A DNA stretch of 64,000 nucleotides, from NCBI GenBank assembly GCA_002701845.1, contig NZXG01000044.1, positions 1 through 64,000 of the forward strand. The letters run 5' to 3'. The translations under genes and the position numbers were made by a program. Below are positions 51,618-62,267 of this stretch, in pieces. Every line of letters starts with the position of its first letter. Position 1 is the stretch's first letter. Below the pieces are notes generated by a model. It had not been told where the DNA came from. It saw only the letters and a program-made list of their open reading frames with translations, and did not search any database. The stretch comes from Pseudomonadales bacterium. Its GTDB lineage: Bacteria > Pseudomonadota > Gammaproteobacteria > Pseudomonadales > Ketobacteraceae.

Positions 51618-52664
51618 ATGGCTGTAACCTCACAGGAACTGGCCCAACAACTGCTGGATGCCCAGGTCCGCTTCCTGCTGGCCGAGCTGCAACCGGAATC
51701 CCTGCAACAGATTCTGGCGCAGGAAGTACCGTTTCTGTTCCGGGAATTCAGCAAGCTGCGACTGCGGGAATCCGTAGCGGAGGAAAAGGTGGCCGCCACT
51801 GCCCTGCGTTATGCCACCGAAATGGAAATCGAGGGCGGAATTCCCGAACTGATTGGCGAGATCGCCAATATTATTTACGAGCATCCGGAAAACGAAACCA
51901 CCCGGGTGGGCGACGTTCTGCCCCAGGCCCTGGCGGAAGCCTATCTGGAAAAGATTTTCGAAACCGGCAGTATTCTGGATCAGCTCATCACTAATGTCCG
52001 CGCCAGCGCCCCGTTCCGGGAGTTTCTCTCCGACGTCGTATTCACCGTGGCCAAGGGTTATGCCCTGGAACAAAACCAACTGGTGCGGATGGCGCCGGTG
52101 GCCAACGGCCTGCGCCGGTTTCGGGACTGGCTGGACACTCAGGCCCCGGGCCTGAGCGAAAACGTCCACAGTCTGGGCAAGCAGGTATCCCGGGCTGGCG
52201 TGGATCAGTCCATCAAAATGGTGGACGATATGCTGGACAATGATTTATATCGGGATACCGCCCTCAACGCGGTACTGGACCTCTGGGATCAGATTAAAAC
52301 CTGGGAGCTGGCCAGTTTCCGACGCTACTTCAGCGAGATGGACCTGCAGGATATGATGGCGCTGGGCTATGAATTCTGGCTTGAGTTCCGCCACACCGAT
52401 TACCTGAAATCCTGCATTGATGCCGGCTGCCGGTTGTTCTTCGATAAATATGGCGAGGAAACCCTGGGCACCATTCTGGCGGACATCGGTGTCACCGAAG
52501 CCATGGTGGTCTCCGAATTACAGAACTACGCACCGGACCTGGCGCGGCTGCTGCTGGACCACAACATCGCCGAACCCATTTTGCGGCGTCACTTGCAGCG
52601 GTTTTATTTCAGTGTGGAAACTCTGGCGCTGCTGTCCCCTAGCTGTCAGCAGGACGGGGATTGA
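51618..52664 (+). CDS. Conserved hypothetical protein, helical
   Basis: A 348-residue cytoplasmic, mostly helical protein, acidic, with no signal peptide or membrane span and few cysteines. It begins MAVTSQELAQQLLDAQVRFLLAEL. No domain is recognised. It sits between yibQ and the convergent acetyltransferase of the his cluster, in a region conserved in related genomes, so it is likely a lineage-specific conserved gene rather than a chance frame. Confidence 0.75.
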   Translation: MAVTSQELAQQLLDAQVRFLLAELQPESLQQILAQEVPFLFREFSKLRLRESVAEEKVAATALRYATEMEIEGGIPELIGEIANIIYEHPENETTRVGDVLPQALAEAYLEKIFETGSILDQLITNVRASAPFREFLSDVVFTVAKGYALEQNQLVRMAPVANGLRRFRDWLDTQAPGLSENVHSLGKQVSRAGVDQSIKMVDDMLDNDLYRDTALNAVLDLWDQIKTWELASFRRYFSEMDLQDMMALGYEFWLEFRHTDYLKSCIDAGCRLFFDKYGEETLGTILADIGVTEAMVVSELQNYAPDLARLLLDHNIAEPILRRHLQRFYFSVETLALLSPSCQQDGD

Positions 52665-52676
52665 CAGCCTGCGGTT

Positions 52677-53114
52677 TCAGTAGTTTTTCATGGCCCGGTG
52701 GAGGATACCGGCATCCAGGTATTCCTCCCCGTAGGCCTCAAAGCCAAAATGTTCGTAAAAATTAATACGATCGATCTGGGCTTCCAGCATGATCCGCTCC
52801 TGCCCCTGACGCTCAATAAAGCCAAGAGCGGTTTGCAACAGACGTGATCCAATTCCCTCATTGCGACGTGACTGCGCCACCGCGAAGCGACCGATCTTGG
52901 CGTGTTCCGGCAACCACAGAATCCGCAACACGCCTACCACATTGCCATCCTGTACACTCACCATATGAGTGGCGTTGGGGTCGCGGCCGTCGAACTCATC
53001 TTCCAGCGACACCCCCTGCTCCTGCATAAACACCTGACGCCGCAAATCACAACCTTTGCGATACCAGGCGCTGTCATAAGGGGCAATAATGTGTTGTTCC
53101 GCCAGCTCCGCCAT
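52677..53114 (-). CDS. GNAT family N-acetyltransferase
   Basis: A 145-residue acetyltransferase of the ElaA/YjcF-like group. It has DLRRQVFMQEQGVSLEDEFDG near the N-terminus, the acetyl-CoA loop segment RFAVAQSRRNEGIGSRLL (R/Q-x-x-G-x-G/A) and the NFYEHFGFEAYGEEYLDAGI end. ATG at 53114 is four bases from the hisF stop, so it is cotranscribed with the his genes. Substrate unknown. Confidence 0.88.
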   Translation of the reverse strand: MAELAEQHIIAPYDSAWYRKGCDLRRQVFMQEQGVSLEDEFDGRDPNATHMVSVQDGNVVGVLRILWLPEHAKIGRFAVAQSRRNEGIGSRLLQTALGFIERQGQERIMLEAQIDRINFYEHFGFEAYGEEYLDAGILHRAMKNY

Positions 53115-53118
53115 GGTG

Positions 53119-53895
53119 TCAGTCCAATCGCATTTCGATGCCCTGTCCGGCCATAAATTCCTTGGCCTCGCGAATGCTGTATTCGCCGAAATGGAAAATA
53201 CTGGCGGCCAGCACCGCGTCCGCCTTGCCCTGGGTAACGCCATCAGCCAGATGCTGCAGATTGCCCACTCCGCCGGAGGCAATCACCGGCACATGCACCG
53301 CTTCGCTGATGGCCCGGGTCAGATCCAGATCGAAGCCGTTCTTGGTGCCATCCCGGTCCATACTGGTAAGCAAAATCTCGCCGGCCCCCAGGTCTACCAT
53401 TTTAAGGGCCCATTGAATGGCATCCAGACCAGTTGGCTTGCGGCCGCCATGGGTGAAAATCTCCCAGCGTTTGGGTTCGCCGTCGGCACTGACCTGCTTG
53501 GCGTCAATGGCCACCACGATGCACTGGGAACCGAAGCGGGCGGCGGCCTCCCCCACGAATTCAGGATTGAATACCGCCGCGGTGTTGATACTCACTTTAT
53601 CGGCCCCGGCGTTTAACAGGGTGCGGATGTCTTCCAGCTTGCGAATGCCACCCCCCACGGTGAGGGGGATAAACACCTGGCTCGCCATTTTTTCCACGGT
53701 GTGCACCATGGTGTCCCGGTCTTCATGGCTGGCGGTGATATCCAGAAAGGTGATTTCGTCGGCGCCCTGTTCATCATAACGGCGGGCCACTTCCACCGGA
53801 TCGCCGGCGTCGCGGATATCCACAAACTGCACGCCTTTGACCACGCGGCCGTTGTCCACGTCCAGGCAGGGAATAATGCGTTTGGCTAGAGGCAT
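53119..53895 (-). CDS. hisF: Imidazole glycerol phosphate synthase cyclase subunit HisF
   Basis: A 258-residue TIM-barrel protein forming the synthase with HisH. It uses ammonia from the glutaminase to close the imidazole ring, producing imidazole glycerol phosphate and AICAR. Features are [21 protein letters not shown], the catalytic Asp in CLDVD, and the second Asp in [14 protein letters not shown]. It is 13 bases downstream of hisA. Confidence 0.98.
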   Translation of the reverse strand: MPLAKRIIPCLDVDNGRVVKGVQFVDIRDAGDPVEVARRYDEQGADEITFLDITASHEDRDTMVHTVEKMASQVFIPLTVGGGIRKLEDIRTLLNAGADKVSINTAAVFNPEFVGEAAARFGSQCIVVAIDAKQVSADGEPKRWEIFTHGGRKPTGLDAIQWALKMVDLGAGEILLTSMDRDGTKNGFDLDLTRAISEAVHVPVIASGGVGNLQHLADGVTQGKADAVLAASIFHFGEYSIREAKEFMAGQGIEMRLD

Positions 53896-53908
53896 GGGCT
53901 GGGCCCTC

Positions 53909-54640
53909 CTATTGACCGTCCGCCAGTTGTTGAGCGGCTTTCAGATCCAGGGTGCCTTCGTAGATGGCGCGGCCGGTGATGGCTCCCTCGATACCGCTGC
54001 CGGCCACCGCCAGCAGTTGTTTCACGTCGTCGATATTGGTGACGCCACCGGAGGCGATGACCGGTATATCGATGGCCCGGGCCAGCGCCACGGTGGCATC
54101 GATATTGACCCCCTGCATCATACCGTCACGGCTGATATCGGTGTAGACGATGGCGCTGACGCCGTCATTTTCGAATTGTCTGGCGCAATCCACCGCCTGC
54201 ATTTGCGAAACCTCAGCCCAGCCGTCGGTAGCCACCCGCCCGTTCTTGGCATCAATGCCCACAATGATGTGGCCGGGGAAACGTTCGCAGGCGGCTTTGA
54301 CAAAGGCCGGCTCCTTCACTGCCTTGGTACCGATGATCACATAATCCACGCCGCAATCCAGATAGGTTTGAATGGTCTCCAGGCTGCGAATGCCACCGCC
54401 GATTTGCACCGGCAGATCAGGATACTTGCGGGCAATGGCCTGTACCACGGCGCCGTTCACCGGCTCCCCCTCAAAGGCACCGTTCAAATCCACCAGATGC
54501 AGGCGCCGGGCTCCCTGCTGCACCCACTGCTCCGCCATGGCCACGGGATCATCGGAGAACACCGTGGAGTCGTCCATCAGGCCCTGACGCAGGCGCACAC
54601 ATTTGCCATCTTTAAGGTCGATGGCGGGGATGATTAACAT
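53909..54640 (-). CDS. hisA: Phosphoribosylformimino-AICAR isomerase HisA
   Basis: A 243-residue TIM barrel catalysing the Amadori rearrangement of ProFAR in histidine synthesis. Features are [20 protein letters not shown] with catalytic Asp8, the VQIGGGIRS loop and [11 protein letters not shown] with the second Asp. The ATG at 54640 is the family start; the frame continues upstream without meaning. It precedes hisF. Confidence 0.98.
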   Translation of the reverse strand: MLIIPAIDLKDGKCVRLRQGLMDDSTVFSDDPVAMAEQWVQQGARRLHLVDLNGAFEGEPVNGAVVQAIARKYPDLPVQIGGGIRSLETIQTYLDCGVDYVIIGTKAVKEPAFVKAACERFPGHIIVGIDAKNGRVATDGWAEVSQMQAVDCARQFENDGVSAIVYTDISRDGMMQGVNIDATVALARAIDIPVIASGGVTNIDDVKQLLAVAGSGIEGAITGRAIYEGTLDLKAAQQLADGQ

Positions 54641-54731
54641 GGCGTTGCTCTCTGATTCAGCTGGTTTGTTTGAGCCCGGGCAGGCATGCAGATTTCCCGC
54701 CCCGAGGACAGGACGGCGCGGTTGGAAACTC

Positions 54732-55382
54732 TCACACCGTGCCGTCCCAGTGCATAAAATTCCGCAGCAATTGCAGGCCGGACTTCTGGCTTTTCTCCGG
54801 GTGGAACTGGGCGGCAAACACATTATCCCGCCCCAGCGTCGCCACAAAAGGCACGCCATATTCCCCCCGCCCGGTCACCAGGGAATCATCGTCCACCGTC
54901 ACATAGTAACTGTGCACGAAATAAAAGCGGGCGTTGTCGGGAATCCCCTGCCACAGAGGGTGGGGCCGTTCCTGGTGCACCTGGTTCCAACCCATATGGG
55001 GCACTTTGAGTTTCTCGCCGCTGGTATCCACCAGATTATCACCGAAAAAATTCACCCTGCCGGGGAACAGGTTGAGGCAGTCCACACCGCCATTTTCCTC
55101 GCTGCGGGTCATCAGGCTTTGCATGCCCACGCAGATACCCAGCAGGGGCTTGCTGCGGGCGGCCTCGCGCACCACCTCATCCAGGCCCAGGCGCAGAATT
55201 TCCGCCATGCAGTCACGGATGGCGCCCACACCGGGGAACACCACCCGATCGGCGGACAGGATGTTTTCAGCCGCATGGGTCACCCGGACTTCCACGCCCG
55301 GGGCCACGTGCTCCAGCGCCTTGGCGGCGCTGTGTAAATTGCCCATGCCGTAATCGATCACGGCCACAGAGGTTCGGCTCAT
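54732..55382 (-). CDS. hisH: Imidazole glycerol phosphate synthase glutaminase subunit HisH
   Basis: A 216-residue class I glutamine amidotransferase supplying ammonia to HisF. The triad is visible: the nucleophile Cys in GICVGMQ, and His and Glu in [10 protein letters not shown]. It begins [13 protein letters not shown]. The order hisB-hisH-hisA-hisF is the usual one in this group. Confidence 0.98.
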   Translation of the reverse strand: MSRTSVAVIDYGMGNLHSAAKALEHVAPGVEVRVTHAAENILSADRVVFPGVGAIRDCMAEILRLGLDEVVREAARSKPLLGICVGMQSLMTRSEENGGVDCLNLFPGRVNFFGDNLVDTSGEKLKVPHMGWNQVHQERPHPLWQGIPDNARFYFVHSYYVTVDDDSLVTGRGEYGVPFVATLGRDNVFAAQFHPEKSQKSGLQLLRNFMHWDGTV

Positions 55383-55403
55383 AATGCTACTTCCAATGCC
55401 GGC

Positions 55404-55997
55404 CTACAGAGACCCTTTGGTGGAGGGCATGACGCCGGCCATGCGGGCGTCCGGCTCCACCGCCATGCGCAGGGCACGGCCAAAGGCCTTGAAGATGGTT
55501 TCCGCCTGATGGTGGGCGTTTTTGCCCTTGAGATTGTCGATATGCAGGGTGATCATGGCGTGATTCACCAGCCCCTGAAAAAACTCCCCGAACAGGTCCA
55601 CATCAAAACTGCCGATCCGGCCCCGGGTATAGTCCACGTTCTGGAACAGGCCAGGCCGGCCGGACAAATCCACCACCACCCGGGACAGGGCCTCGTCCAG
55701 CGGCACGTAAGCGTGACCATAGCGGCGGATACCTTTCTTGTCGCCCCAGGCCTTTGCCAGAGCCTGTCCCAGGGTGATGCCCACGTCCTCCACCGTGTGG
55801 TGATCATCGATATGCAGGTCCCCCTGGGCATTGATTTCAATATCAATCAGGCCGTGCCGCGCCACCTGGTCAATCATATGCTCCAGAAATGGCACACCGA
55901 GCGCCAGCTGACACTGGCCGGAGCCGTCCAGGTTGACGCTGACAGTGATCTGGGTCTCCAGCGTATTGCGCTCCACGCGGGCGGTACGTTGGCTCAT
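55404..55997 (-). CDS. hisB: Imidazoleglycerol-phosphate dehydratase HisB
   Basis: A 197-residue manganese enzyme, monofunctional (no phosphatase domain as in E. coli HisB). The two histidine-rich metal motifs are [12 protein letters not shown] and [17 protein letters not shown]. First gene of the his operon here. hisG, hisD and hisC, needed for the pathway, lie outside the window. Confidence 0.97.
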   Translation of the reverse strand: MSQRTARVERNTLETQITVSVNLDGSGQCQLALGVPFLEHMIDQVARHGLIDIEINAQGDLHIDDHHTVEDVGITLGQALAKAWGDKKGIRRYGHAYVPLDEALSRVVVDLSGRPGLFQNVDYTRGRIGSFDVDLFGEFFQGLVNHAMITLHIDNLKGKNAHHQAETIFKAFGRALRMAVEPDARMAGVMPSTKGSL

Positions 55998-56056
55998 GGG
56001 TACTCCACTGAGGTTCCGGGAAAGCGGGGGATTATAACGCGAAGACGGCCAAATTC

Positions 56057-59000
56057 CTAAGCCGAGGGATCACCCAGCGCCCGGGCCTGGGCGGGCGTCA
56101 GCCAGCGTTCCACCACGCTATAGAGAGTGTCCTTGCGCAGTGGCTTGGCCAGGTAGTCGTCCATCCCGGCGTCCAGGCATTTCTGTCGGTCCCCCTCCAT
56201 GGCGTGGGCGGTAATGGCGATGATGGGAAGAGGCCGGCCCTGGAGCCAGTCACGAATGGCTTTGGTGGCCTCGTAGCCGTCCATCCCCGGCATCTGACAA
56301 TCCATGAAGATCAGGCCATAGTCCTGGCTCTGCACCGCCTCCACCGCCTGCATCCCGTCTTCGGCCACATCGAAACTGAACCCCATCTTCCGCAGATAAC
56401 CGCAGGCCACCCGCCGGTTCACTTCGTTGTCGTCCACCACCAGTACCCGGGGCAATGCCGGTACCGAATGGATAGGTCGGGTCACCACCGGCTCCAGTTC
56501 CTGCCCCCGGTCCAACATGCAATCCGCCAGCTGCTGTTGGTTAAAGGGCACATAGATGTGAGGCAGGGGCCGCTGGCCATAGCGCAGGGACGGCACCCGG
56601 ATCTGAATGATGCGCGGGGCATCGTCCCGTCCCAGGTGGGGATTTAGCTGTTGCCAGAAGCGGTCACTGATTTCCTGGGCCATAAAAATCCAGTGATAGT
56701 CCTGGCGGTAGAGCACTTCGTCCAGATTGCGAATGATGCGGGTTTCCTTGGGCTCCCAGTGAAATTCCAGGCCCCACTGCTGGCAGGCCATCTGCAACAC
56801 CATTTGGGTGGCCGGCAGATCCCCAATCAGCAACAGAGCGGCGCCGGCGTGGCGCTGCTGAAATTCAGCGCGCAGCCGCTCGTTCAGCGATTCCTGTCCC
56901 GGGGGTACCGCCACCGGCAGCTCCAGATAGAAAGAGGAACCCACGCCTTTAATGGAACGCACCCCCAGTTTGCCGCCCATCGCCTCCAGCAACCCCTTGC
57001 ACAGCGCCAGACCCAGCCCGGGGCCTCCGAAGCGGCGGGTGCTGGACAGGTCCTCCTGCACGAAGGGGTTAAATAAATCCGCCTGCCGTTCCGGGGCGAT
57101 ACCCACACCGGTGTCTTTCACCTCCACATAAAGCCGGTTACCGGGCAGCAGCTCCGACCACAACAGGATGGAGCCATGCTCGGTGAATTTCACGGCGTTG
57201 GACAGCAGGCCGGTAAGCACCTGACGCAATTTGGTGACATCCGCCACCACCCGCTGGGGCAGGCTGGCCTCCGCCACCACCCCCAGGTCCAGCCCCCGCT
57301 GATAGGCGTCCACCGCCACCAGGTTGACGGCGGAGTTAAACAGTTCGTACACATTGAATTCGGTTTCCTGAAAACGCATCTCGCCACTTTCCAGACGGGA
57401 GAAGTCCATCACGTCGTCCACCAGAGACAGCAGGTGCCGTCCGGAGCGCTTGGCCAGTTGCAAAGCCTCCCCCTGTTCTGTGTTCAGGCCACTCTCCTCG
57501 AACATGTCCAGCATTCCCAGAATCCCGTTCATGGGCGTGCGAATTTCGTGACTGACAATGGCCATGAAACGGCTTTTATCCTCGGCGGTGCGCAAAGCCA
57601 GATCCCGTGCCCGTGCCATATCCTCAGCGGCCCGCACGATCTCATTAATATCCACCACCACGCCCCGCAGCCCGGTCACCTGCAGGCCATCAATCACCAC
57701 GCTGAGCAGGGCCTTGACCCAAATCCAGTTACCATTGCCGTGGCGGATTTTGAATTCCACGTAAGTATCACTGGCTTCCGTCACCGCATGCTGAAACGCA
57801 TCCATTACCGCCTGCTGCTGATCGGGATGCACATAGTCCCGCCAGGCATACTGCATCTTCAGAACCCGGCCCGAATTATAACCGAGCACATGCTCCACCC
57901 GCCCGGACACCAGCATCACCTGAACCGGGTCCAGTCTGGCTTCCCACACCACACAGTCGATGGAATTAATGATGGACTGGTAGCGCTCCTTGGACTCCAT
58001 CAGATCGTCCAGATTTTTTTTCAGATTGCGCCGCATATCATCCAGCGAGCCCGCCAGTTGCGCCAACTCATCATTGGAGCGCAGGCTGATACGCCGGTTG
58101 AGATTGCCCTTGGAAAGATCCCGGGCCCAGGCGGACAGGCGGGCGATGGGAGCCCCCACCTGGCGGGACATGACAAAGGCCACCACCAGAATCAGCAGCG
58201 ACACAATCAGCCCGATGGCCACCGCCCGCTCCCGAATTTCGGCAATGCCCCGTAACGCGTCGTCCGCGTCCCGCACCAGAATCAGGCTCCAGCCGGTCTC
58301 ACTGATATTGGCAAAACTTTCCGCCGGCATGTTCACCAGCAGTAACTGGCGCTCCCCCTTGCGTACATACCGGTGCCCCGGCCGCTGCAAAAGATTGCTC
58401 AACAGCTGGGGGCTGTCCGCCACCCACCATTTACCCCCAAACACCCGTGTCGGGTCATCGGAGGACGGCCCCACTTCGTCGAACAAGAGAAAATCCGGGC
58501 CCGCCAGCAAATACCCTTCCCGATCAATCAGTACCGCGAAGCCTTCCCGGTTCTGTTGCGCGGCACCCACATGAATACTGGCCACCTGAGTCAGCAATTC
58601 GCGCCAGTCAAGGCTGGCTTTCAGCACCCCGATCCAGCGGTCGGGCTGATCCTTACTGAAAATCGGCACCACAATACCCACGCCGTAGCCCCCTAGCACC
58701 GGGTCCAGCCGCAATGGGCTGAGGAAAGGTTGCCGGGTGGTCCGGGCCTCCCGGAACCAGCCGGAATCCTGCACCGAGACCCCCACCAGATCCGGATCTC
58801 CGGCGGCCGCGATAAAGCCATCCACGTCCACCGCCACCAGATTGTTATACACCCCGTAGGCCCGCTGATAATCGTACAAAGTATTGGACAGGATGCCCTC
58901 GGGATCGACGCGTTCCACCAGTTGGGTCACATCCAGCTCAGCCCAGGAGCGCACGTTCTCGCGACTGAAACCAAAAATCAGATCAATCTGGGACATGGCC

Positions 59001-59176
59001 AGTAACGAGGTCGCCTGCAACCGTTCGCCCACCTGATCGATGACGGTTTCGCGGGATTTTAAATAGGCGAGCGTACCCAGGATCATCAGCGGTACCAGAG
59101 ATACCACCAGCATGACCAACAGCAACTTGTTCTGGATGGTGGGAGCAAACCGCAGGCGCGTTTTCTGTCTATCCAT
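56057..59176 (-). CDS. Hybrid sensor histidine kinase with extracytoplasmic, HAMP, PAS and receiver domains
   Basis: A 1039-residue membrane kinase. TM1 at about residues 17-38, a periplasmic dCache-like sensor (about 45-310), TM2 near 318-337, HAMP (about 338-392), a PAS domain (about 395-515), HisKA with His543 ([12 protein letters not shown]), and HATPase_c with DTGVGI and [10 protein letters not shown] ~100-residue pseudo-receiver-like stretch then precedes a true receiver domain with Asp959 ([12 protein letters not shown]). No Hpt domain is fused, so a separate phosphotransfer protein is needed. No partner regulator is adjacent; the nearest is an orphan response regulator 38 kb away. Ligand unknown. 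It is divergent from mutY. Confidence 0.92.
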   Translation of the reverse strand: MDRQKTRLRFAPTIQNKLLLVMLVVSLVPLMILGTLAYLKSRETVIDQVGERLQATSLLAMSQIDLIFGFSRENVRSWAELDVTQLVERVDPEGILSNTLYDYQRAYGVYNNLVAVDVDGFIAAAGDPDLVGVSVQDSGWFREARTTRQPFLSPLRLDPVLGGYGVGIVVPIFSKDQPDRWIGVLKASLDWRELLTQVASIHVGAAQQNREGFAVLIDREGYLLAGPDFLLFDEVGPSSDDPTRVFGGKWWVADSPQLLSNLLQRPGHRYVRKGERQLLLVNMPAESFANISETGWSLILVRDADDALRGIAEIRERAVAIGLIVSLLILVVAFVMSRQVGAPIARLSAWARDLSKGNLNRRISLRSNDELAQLAGSLDDMRRNLKKNLDDLMESKERYQSIINSIDCVVWEARLDPVQVMLVSGRVEHVLGYNSGRVLKMQYAWRDYVHPDQQQAVMDAFQHAVTEASDTYVEFKIRHGNGNWIWVKALLSVVIDGLQVTGLRGVVVDINEIVRAAEDMARARDLALRTAEDKSRFMAIVSHEIRTPMNGILGMLDMFEESGLNTEQGEALQLAKRSGRHLLSLVDDVMDFSRLESGEMRFQETEFNVYELFNSAVNLVAVDAYQRGLDLGVVAEASLPQRVVADVTKLRQVLTGLLSNAVKFTEHGSILLWSELLPGNRLYVEVKDTGVGIAPERQADLFNPFVQEDLSSTRRFGGPGLGLALCKGLLEAMGGKLGVRSIKGVGSSFYLELPVAVPPGQESLNERLRAEFQQRHAGAALLLIGDLPATQMVLQMACQQWGLEFHWEPKETRIIRNLDEVLYRQDYHWIFMAQEISDRFWQQLNPHLGRDDAPRIIQIRVPSLRYGQRPLPHIYVPFNQQQLADCMLDRGQELEPVVTRPIHSVPALPRVLVVDDNEVNRRVACGYLRKMGFSFDVAEDGMQAVEAVQSQDYGLIFMDCQMPGMDGYEATKAIRDWLQGRPLPIIAITAHAMEGDRQKCLDAGMDDYLAKPLRKDTLYSVVERWLTPAQARALGDPSA

Positions 59177-59334
59177 ATTTTATCTTTGAGGAACCGGGGC
59201 TTAGTCTGTCCTTGGCCTTTCGCCGGGTGGGTGCAAGCAGGTACACTGCCCACCGTTGCATTCATTATAGTGTAAAAATCGGCCGGTCCCGGCAATTTGA
59301 CTGGCCACATCCGCCAACTACCAGACTATTGATT

Positions 59335-60435
59335 TTGAGCAAAAAAAATCCCTACTTAGCAGTGCCCGACGCGCCTCCGGGTCCGGCGGAAAGCCAGCTG
59401 TTTCAGCGCCGGGTACTGGCCTGGTTCGACCACTTCGGCCGCCATAACCTGCCCTGGCAGCGCGACATCACCCCCTACCGCGTGTGGGTGTCGGAAATCA
59501 TGCTGCAGCAGACTCAGGTCACCACCGTCATCCCCTACTACCAGCGGTTTATGCAACGCTTTCCCACAGTGGCAGCACTGGCCGCCAGCCCCCAGGATGA
59601 TGTGCTGCAGCACTGGGCCGGGCTGGGCTATTACGCCCGAGCCCGCAACCTGCACCGCTGCGCTCAAGTGGTGGTGGCGGAGCATGGAGGCCAGTTCCCC
59701 CGGGATCTGGATGCCCTCACCGCCCTGCCCGGCATCGGCCGCTCCACCGCCGGCGCCATTGCCAGCATCAGCATGGGTATTCCGGCGCCGATTCTGGATG
59801 GCAATGTGAAACGGGTACTGACCCGGGTTCACGCCGTGGAAGGCTGGCCGGGTACCACCACGGTGGCCAATCGCCTGTGGCAGATCGCTGAACACTACAC
59901 CCCCCGCCAGCGCTGCGCCCACTTCACCCAGGCCATGATGGATCTGGGGGCCACCGTCTGCACCCGCGGCAAACCCGCCTGCACCCTCTGCCCCCTGGTG
60001 GACCTGTGCCAGGCCGCCGCCCAGGGCAACCCCACGGACTATCCCCACGCCAAACCCAAAAAGCAAAAACCGGTGCGGGCCACCTGGATGCTGGCCCTGC
60101 AATACCGCCGTCAGATCCTGCTGTACCGGCGCCCGCAACAGGGGATCTGGGGCGGCCTGTGGAGCCTGCCGGAATACCCCAGCGAACAGGCGGTGCAGGA
60201 GGCCCTGGCATTGCGGGGCCTGCAACCCAGCACCGTCGAGGCCCTGGCCCCGTTTCGCCACAGCTTCTCCCATTACCATCTGGATATTCACCCCATTCAG
60301 GTGCGCCTGCGGCGAAAACCGGCGGCCATCATGGATGGCGAGGAACAGGTTTGGTATAACGGGGAGCAACTGCAACAGGTGGGGCTGGCCGCCCCGGTAA
60401 AATCCCTGTTACAACAAATTGATCAAGTGAGTTGA
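59335..60435 (+). CDS. mutY: A/G-specific adenine glycosylase MutY
   Basis: Base-excision repair enzyme removing A opposite 8-oxoguanine. The HhH-GPD domain contains the catalytic Glu in [11 protein letters not shown], the helix-hairpin-helix [12 protein letters not shown] and the catalytic Asp in LDGNVKR. The [4Fe-4S] cluster ligands follow the Cys-x6-Cys-x2-Cys-x5-Cys spacing, and a Nudix-like C-terminal domain comes last (about 235-365). No ATG with a ribosome site is present before the conserved [15 protein letters not shown] at 59335 is used, with GTG at 59362 as an alternative. The overlap with yggX is close. Confidence 0.94.
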   Translation: MSKKNPYLAVPDAPPGPAESQLFQRRVLAWFDHFGRHNLPWQRDITPYRVWVSEIMLQQTQVTTVIPYYQRFMQRFPTVAALAASPQDDVLQHWAGLGYYARARNLHRCAQVVVAEHGGQFPRDLDALTALPGIGRSTAGAIASISMGIPAPILDGNVKRVLTRVHAVEGWPGTTTVANRLWQIAEHYTPRQRCAHFTQAMMDLGATVCTRGKPACTLCPLVDLCQAAAQGNPTDYPHAKPKKQKPVRATWMLALQYRRQILLYRRPQQGIWGGLWSLPEYPSEQAVQEALALRGLQPSTVEALAPFRHSFSHYHLDIHPIQVRLRRKPAAIMDGEEQVWYNGEQLQQVGLAAPVKSLLQQIDQVS

Positions 60436-60440
60436 ATACC

Positions 60441-60713
60441 ATGAGCAGAACCGTACACTGCCGCAAATACCAGCAGGAAATGGAAGGGCTGGCGGCGCCC
60501 CCCTACCCCGGCCCCAAGGGCCAGGAAATCTTCGACACCGTGTCGAAACAGGCCTGGCAGGAATGGCTGCAACATCAGACCATGCTAATCAACGAAAAGC
60601 GCCTGGACCTCACCGCGCCGGAAACCCAAACCTTTCTGCAGCAGGAATTTGACAAGTTTCTTGCCGGTGACGAGTACGAGCAGCCAGAGGGCTACGTACC
60701 TCCAAGCAACTGA
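60441..60713 (+). CDS. yggX: Fe(2+)-trafficking protein YggX
   Basis: A 90-residue small protein with [24 protein letters not shown], protecting Fe-S clusters from oxidative damage and linked to iron transfer. The conserved Cys7 is present. The ATG at 60441 follows mutY by five bases, the standard mutY-yggX pairing. Confidence 0.95.
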   Translation: MSRTVHCRKYQQEMEGLAAPPYPGPKGQEIFDTVSKQAWQEWLQHQTMLINEKRLDLTAPETQTFLQQEFDKFLAGDEYEQPEGYVPPSN

Positions 60714-60791
60714 ATTCCAGAAAGTTTCTGCAGCCAAAGGCGCAGGTATTGACTCTGACAGCCGCAACAGGTTTAATATCGGCCTCCTGAT

Positions 60792-60867
60792 GCCCGGATA
60801 GCTCAGTCGGTAGAGCAGGGGATTGAAAATCCCCGTGTCGGTGGTTCGATTCCGCCTCCGGGCACCA
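60792..60867 (+). tRNA. tRNA-Phe(GAA)
   Basis: A 76-base cloverleaf with encoded CCA. Acceptor GCCCGGA pairs with TCCGGGC, D-arm GCTC-AGTCGGTAGA-GAGC type, anticodon stem GGGGA/TCCCC with anticodon GAA, and TTCGATT in the T-loop. The next gene downstream is a tyrosine recombinase, so the 3' half is a likely integration site. Confidence 0.97.
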
Positions 60868-60880
60868 TAACTCCTTGATT

Positions 60881-60909
60881 TTAAAGAGGTTTTCAATAAG
60901 CCTCTTTAA
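60881..60909 (+). terminator. Hairpin after tRNA-Phe
   Basis: A 9-bp stem (TTAAAGAGG at 60881-60889, CCTCTTTAA at 60901-60909) 14 bases past the tRNA. No T-run follows; it may still limit read-through from the tRNA. Confidence 0.5.
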
Positions 60910-60977
60910 GGTCATACCCTTACACAAGCCTTACGCACTTACACATGCTAAAATCGCATCTATCCGACTGTGTATAG

Positions 60978-62237
60978 ATGTGTGTAGTTATGGCTTGTGA
61001 AACCCCTCACCCGCTTATTTCAAGCATTCAAATGTTGAAGCGCAATGAAGCCGCCAAGGTGTGGCAGTATCGCTTTTACATCACCCAGCCTAACGGCAAA
61101 TCATTTGATTACCGCAAGACTTCGCGTTGTGAAGATTTTGAGAAAGCCTGTATTGTCGCCTATGACGCCTACCGAAGAGAAACAGGCAAGATTGAAAGCG
61201 GTGAACGTGTTTCACTCAGCCCAGACACCACCGTTCACGACTGCTACCTATTCGCAAAGAAGCTTTACCTTCAAGATATTGAGGATGGCGAAGTAAGAAA
61301 AAGCACGTGGCAAAGCCTCGAAAAATATTACCTTAGAGACATTGACCCCGAATTAGGCACAACCCCGGTAAAATCCATTAACCAACAAGCATGGTTAAAA
61401 TTCCGCGCCACCCTATCCGAGAAAAAGCCGCACCTTTCACCAAGAACACGCGAATATATAAAGTCCGCTTTGGTCATGTGCCTGAACGCCGCCATTGATA
61501 TGGAGGTTATAGACGAAATCCCTCCTTTGGAAAGAAAGTCTCGCACAAGGAAGCGAAAGAACAAAAGACAGCCGCTTGTCTGGTTCAATCTTAGGTCACA
61601 GCAAATCCTACTTAATGCACTTGATAAAAATGTGGAATCAAAACTTGCTACCAAGCGTAAGAACGAAATTGAACAGGCTGAAAACCTTCGCGACTATGTT
61701 CACCTCGCTTTGTATACGGGTATGCGAACCGAAGAACTTCACACACTGACATTCAATGAAATTGAAAAAATTCAGAGAGACCGGAAGAATAAAACCAAGG
61801 TAGCGATTATCAACCTACACCCCAAAGAAGGCAGGAAGACCGGTGGTAGACGCTTCACGGGTGTTAACGGTAGCGGTCAAGCTATCGAACGTATAATGAA
61901 AAGACGTGGCGTAGACCTGAAATCAAATGAACTGGTGTTTCCACAAGACAACAAGAAAAAATTTAGTGAAACCCTCGACCAGTATAAGCTTCGATTCGAC
62001 AAGAACGGCAACCGCCGCACTCGCGGAACCCTTAGACACACATTTATTTGTAATCGAATTTGCGAAGGTATGGACCTCGCCTCAATTTCTTTGAAGGCGG
62101 GTAACAGTGCAAAGGTGATTGAAGATCATTATTCCCGTGGTTTAGAAGACATCGACAAACAAGAGTATCAAAAGCTGTTCAAGACATTAGAGCGCGAACA
62201 AAAGCGCAAGAATGAATTTGATGCTGATTGGGATTAA
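60978..62237 (+). CDS. Tyrosine recombinase / integrase
   Basis: A 419-residue phage-type integrase. The N-terminal arm-binding and core-binding regions (about 1-220) include the motif KSTWQSLEKYYLRDIDPELG. The catalytic domain has Arg in YTGMRTEELHTL, the second Arg in GTLRHTF and the nucleophile Tyr in EDHYSRG. Box II normally reads H-x-L-R-H; here the first His is replaced by Gly (GTLRH), a variation seen in some active integrases. It lies 110 bases after tRNA-Phe and would cut at the tRNA 3' end. Two start codons are possible (60978, 60990). Confidence 0.92.
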   Translation: MCVVMACETPHPLISSIQMLKRNEAAKVWQYRFYITQPNGKSFDYRKTSRCEDFEKACIVAYDAYRRETGKIESGERVSLSPDTTVHDCYLFAKKLYLQDIEDGEVRKSTWQSLEKYYLRDIDPELGTTPVKSINQQAWLKFRATLSEKKPHLSPRTREYIKSALVMCLNAAIDMEVIDEIPPLERKSRTRKRKNKRQPLVWFNLRSQQILLNALDKNVESKLATKRKNEIEQAENLRDYVHLALYTGMRTEELHTLTFNEIEKIQRDRKNKTKVAIINLHPKEGRKTGGRRFTGVNGSGQAIERIMKRRGVDLKSNELVFPQDNKKKFSETLDQYKLRFDKNGNRRTRGTLRHTFICNRICEGMDLASISLKAGNSAKVIEDHYSRGLEDIDKQEYQKLFKTLEREQKRKNEFDADWD

Positions 62238-62239
62238 GA

Positions 62240-62257
62240 GGGGCACCAGTGTGCCCC
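62240..62257. terminator. Hairpin between convergent integrase and small-gene operon
   Basis: A perfect 7-bp stem, GGGGCAC and GTGCCCC, with a 4-base loop, lying between the integrase stop and the 3' end of the minus-strand operon. It is placed to serve both sides. Confidence 0.5.
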
Positions 62258-62267
62258 ATTGCCACAC

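Noticed and set aside
57176..58255. 359-codon frame antisense to the hybrid kinase
   Set aside because: Overlaps conserved HAMP, PAS and HisKA regions of the kinase; no features of its own.
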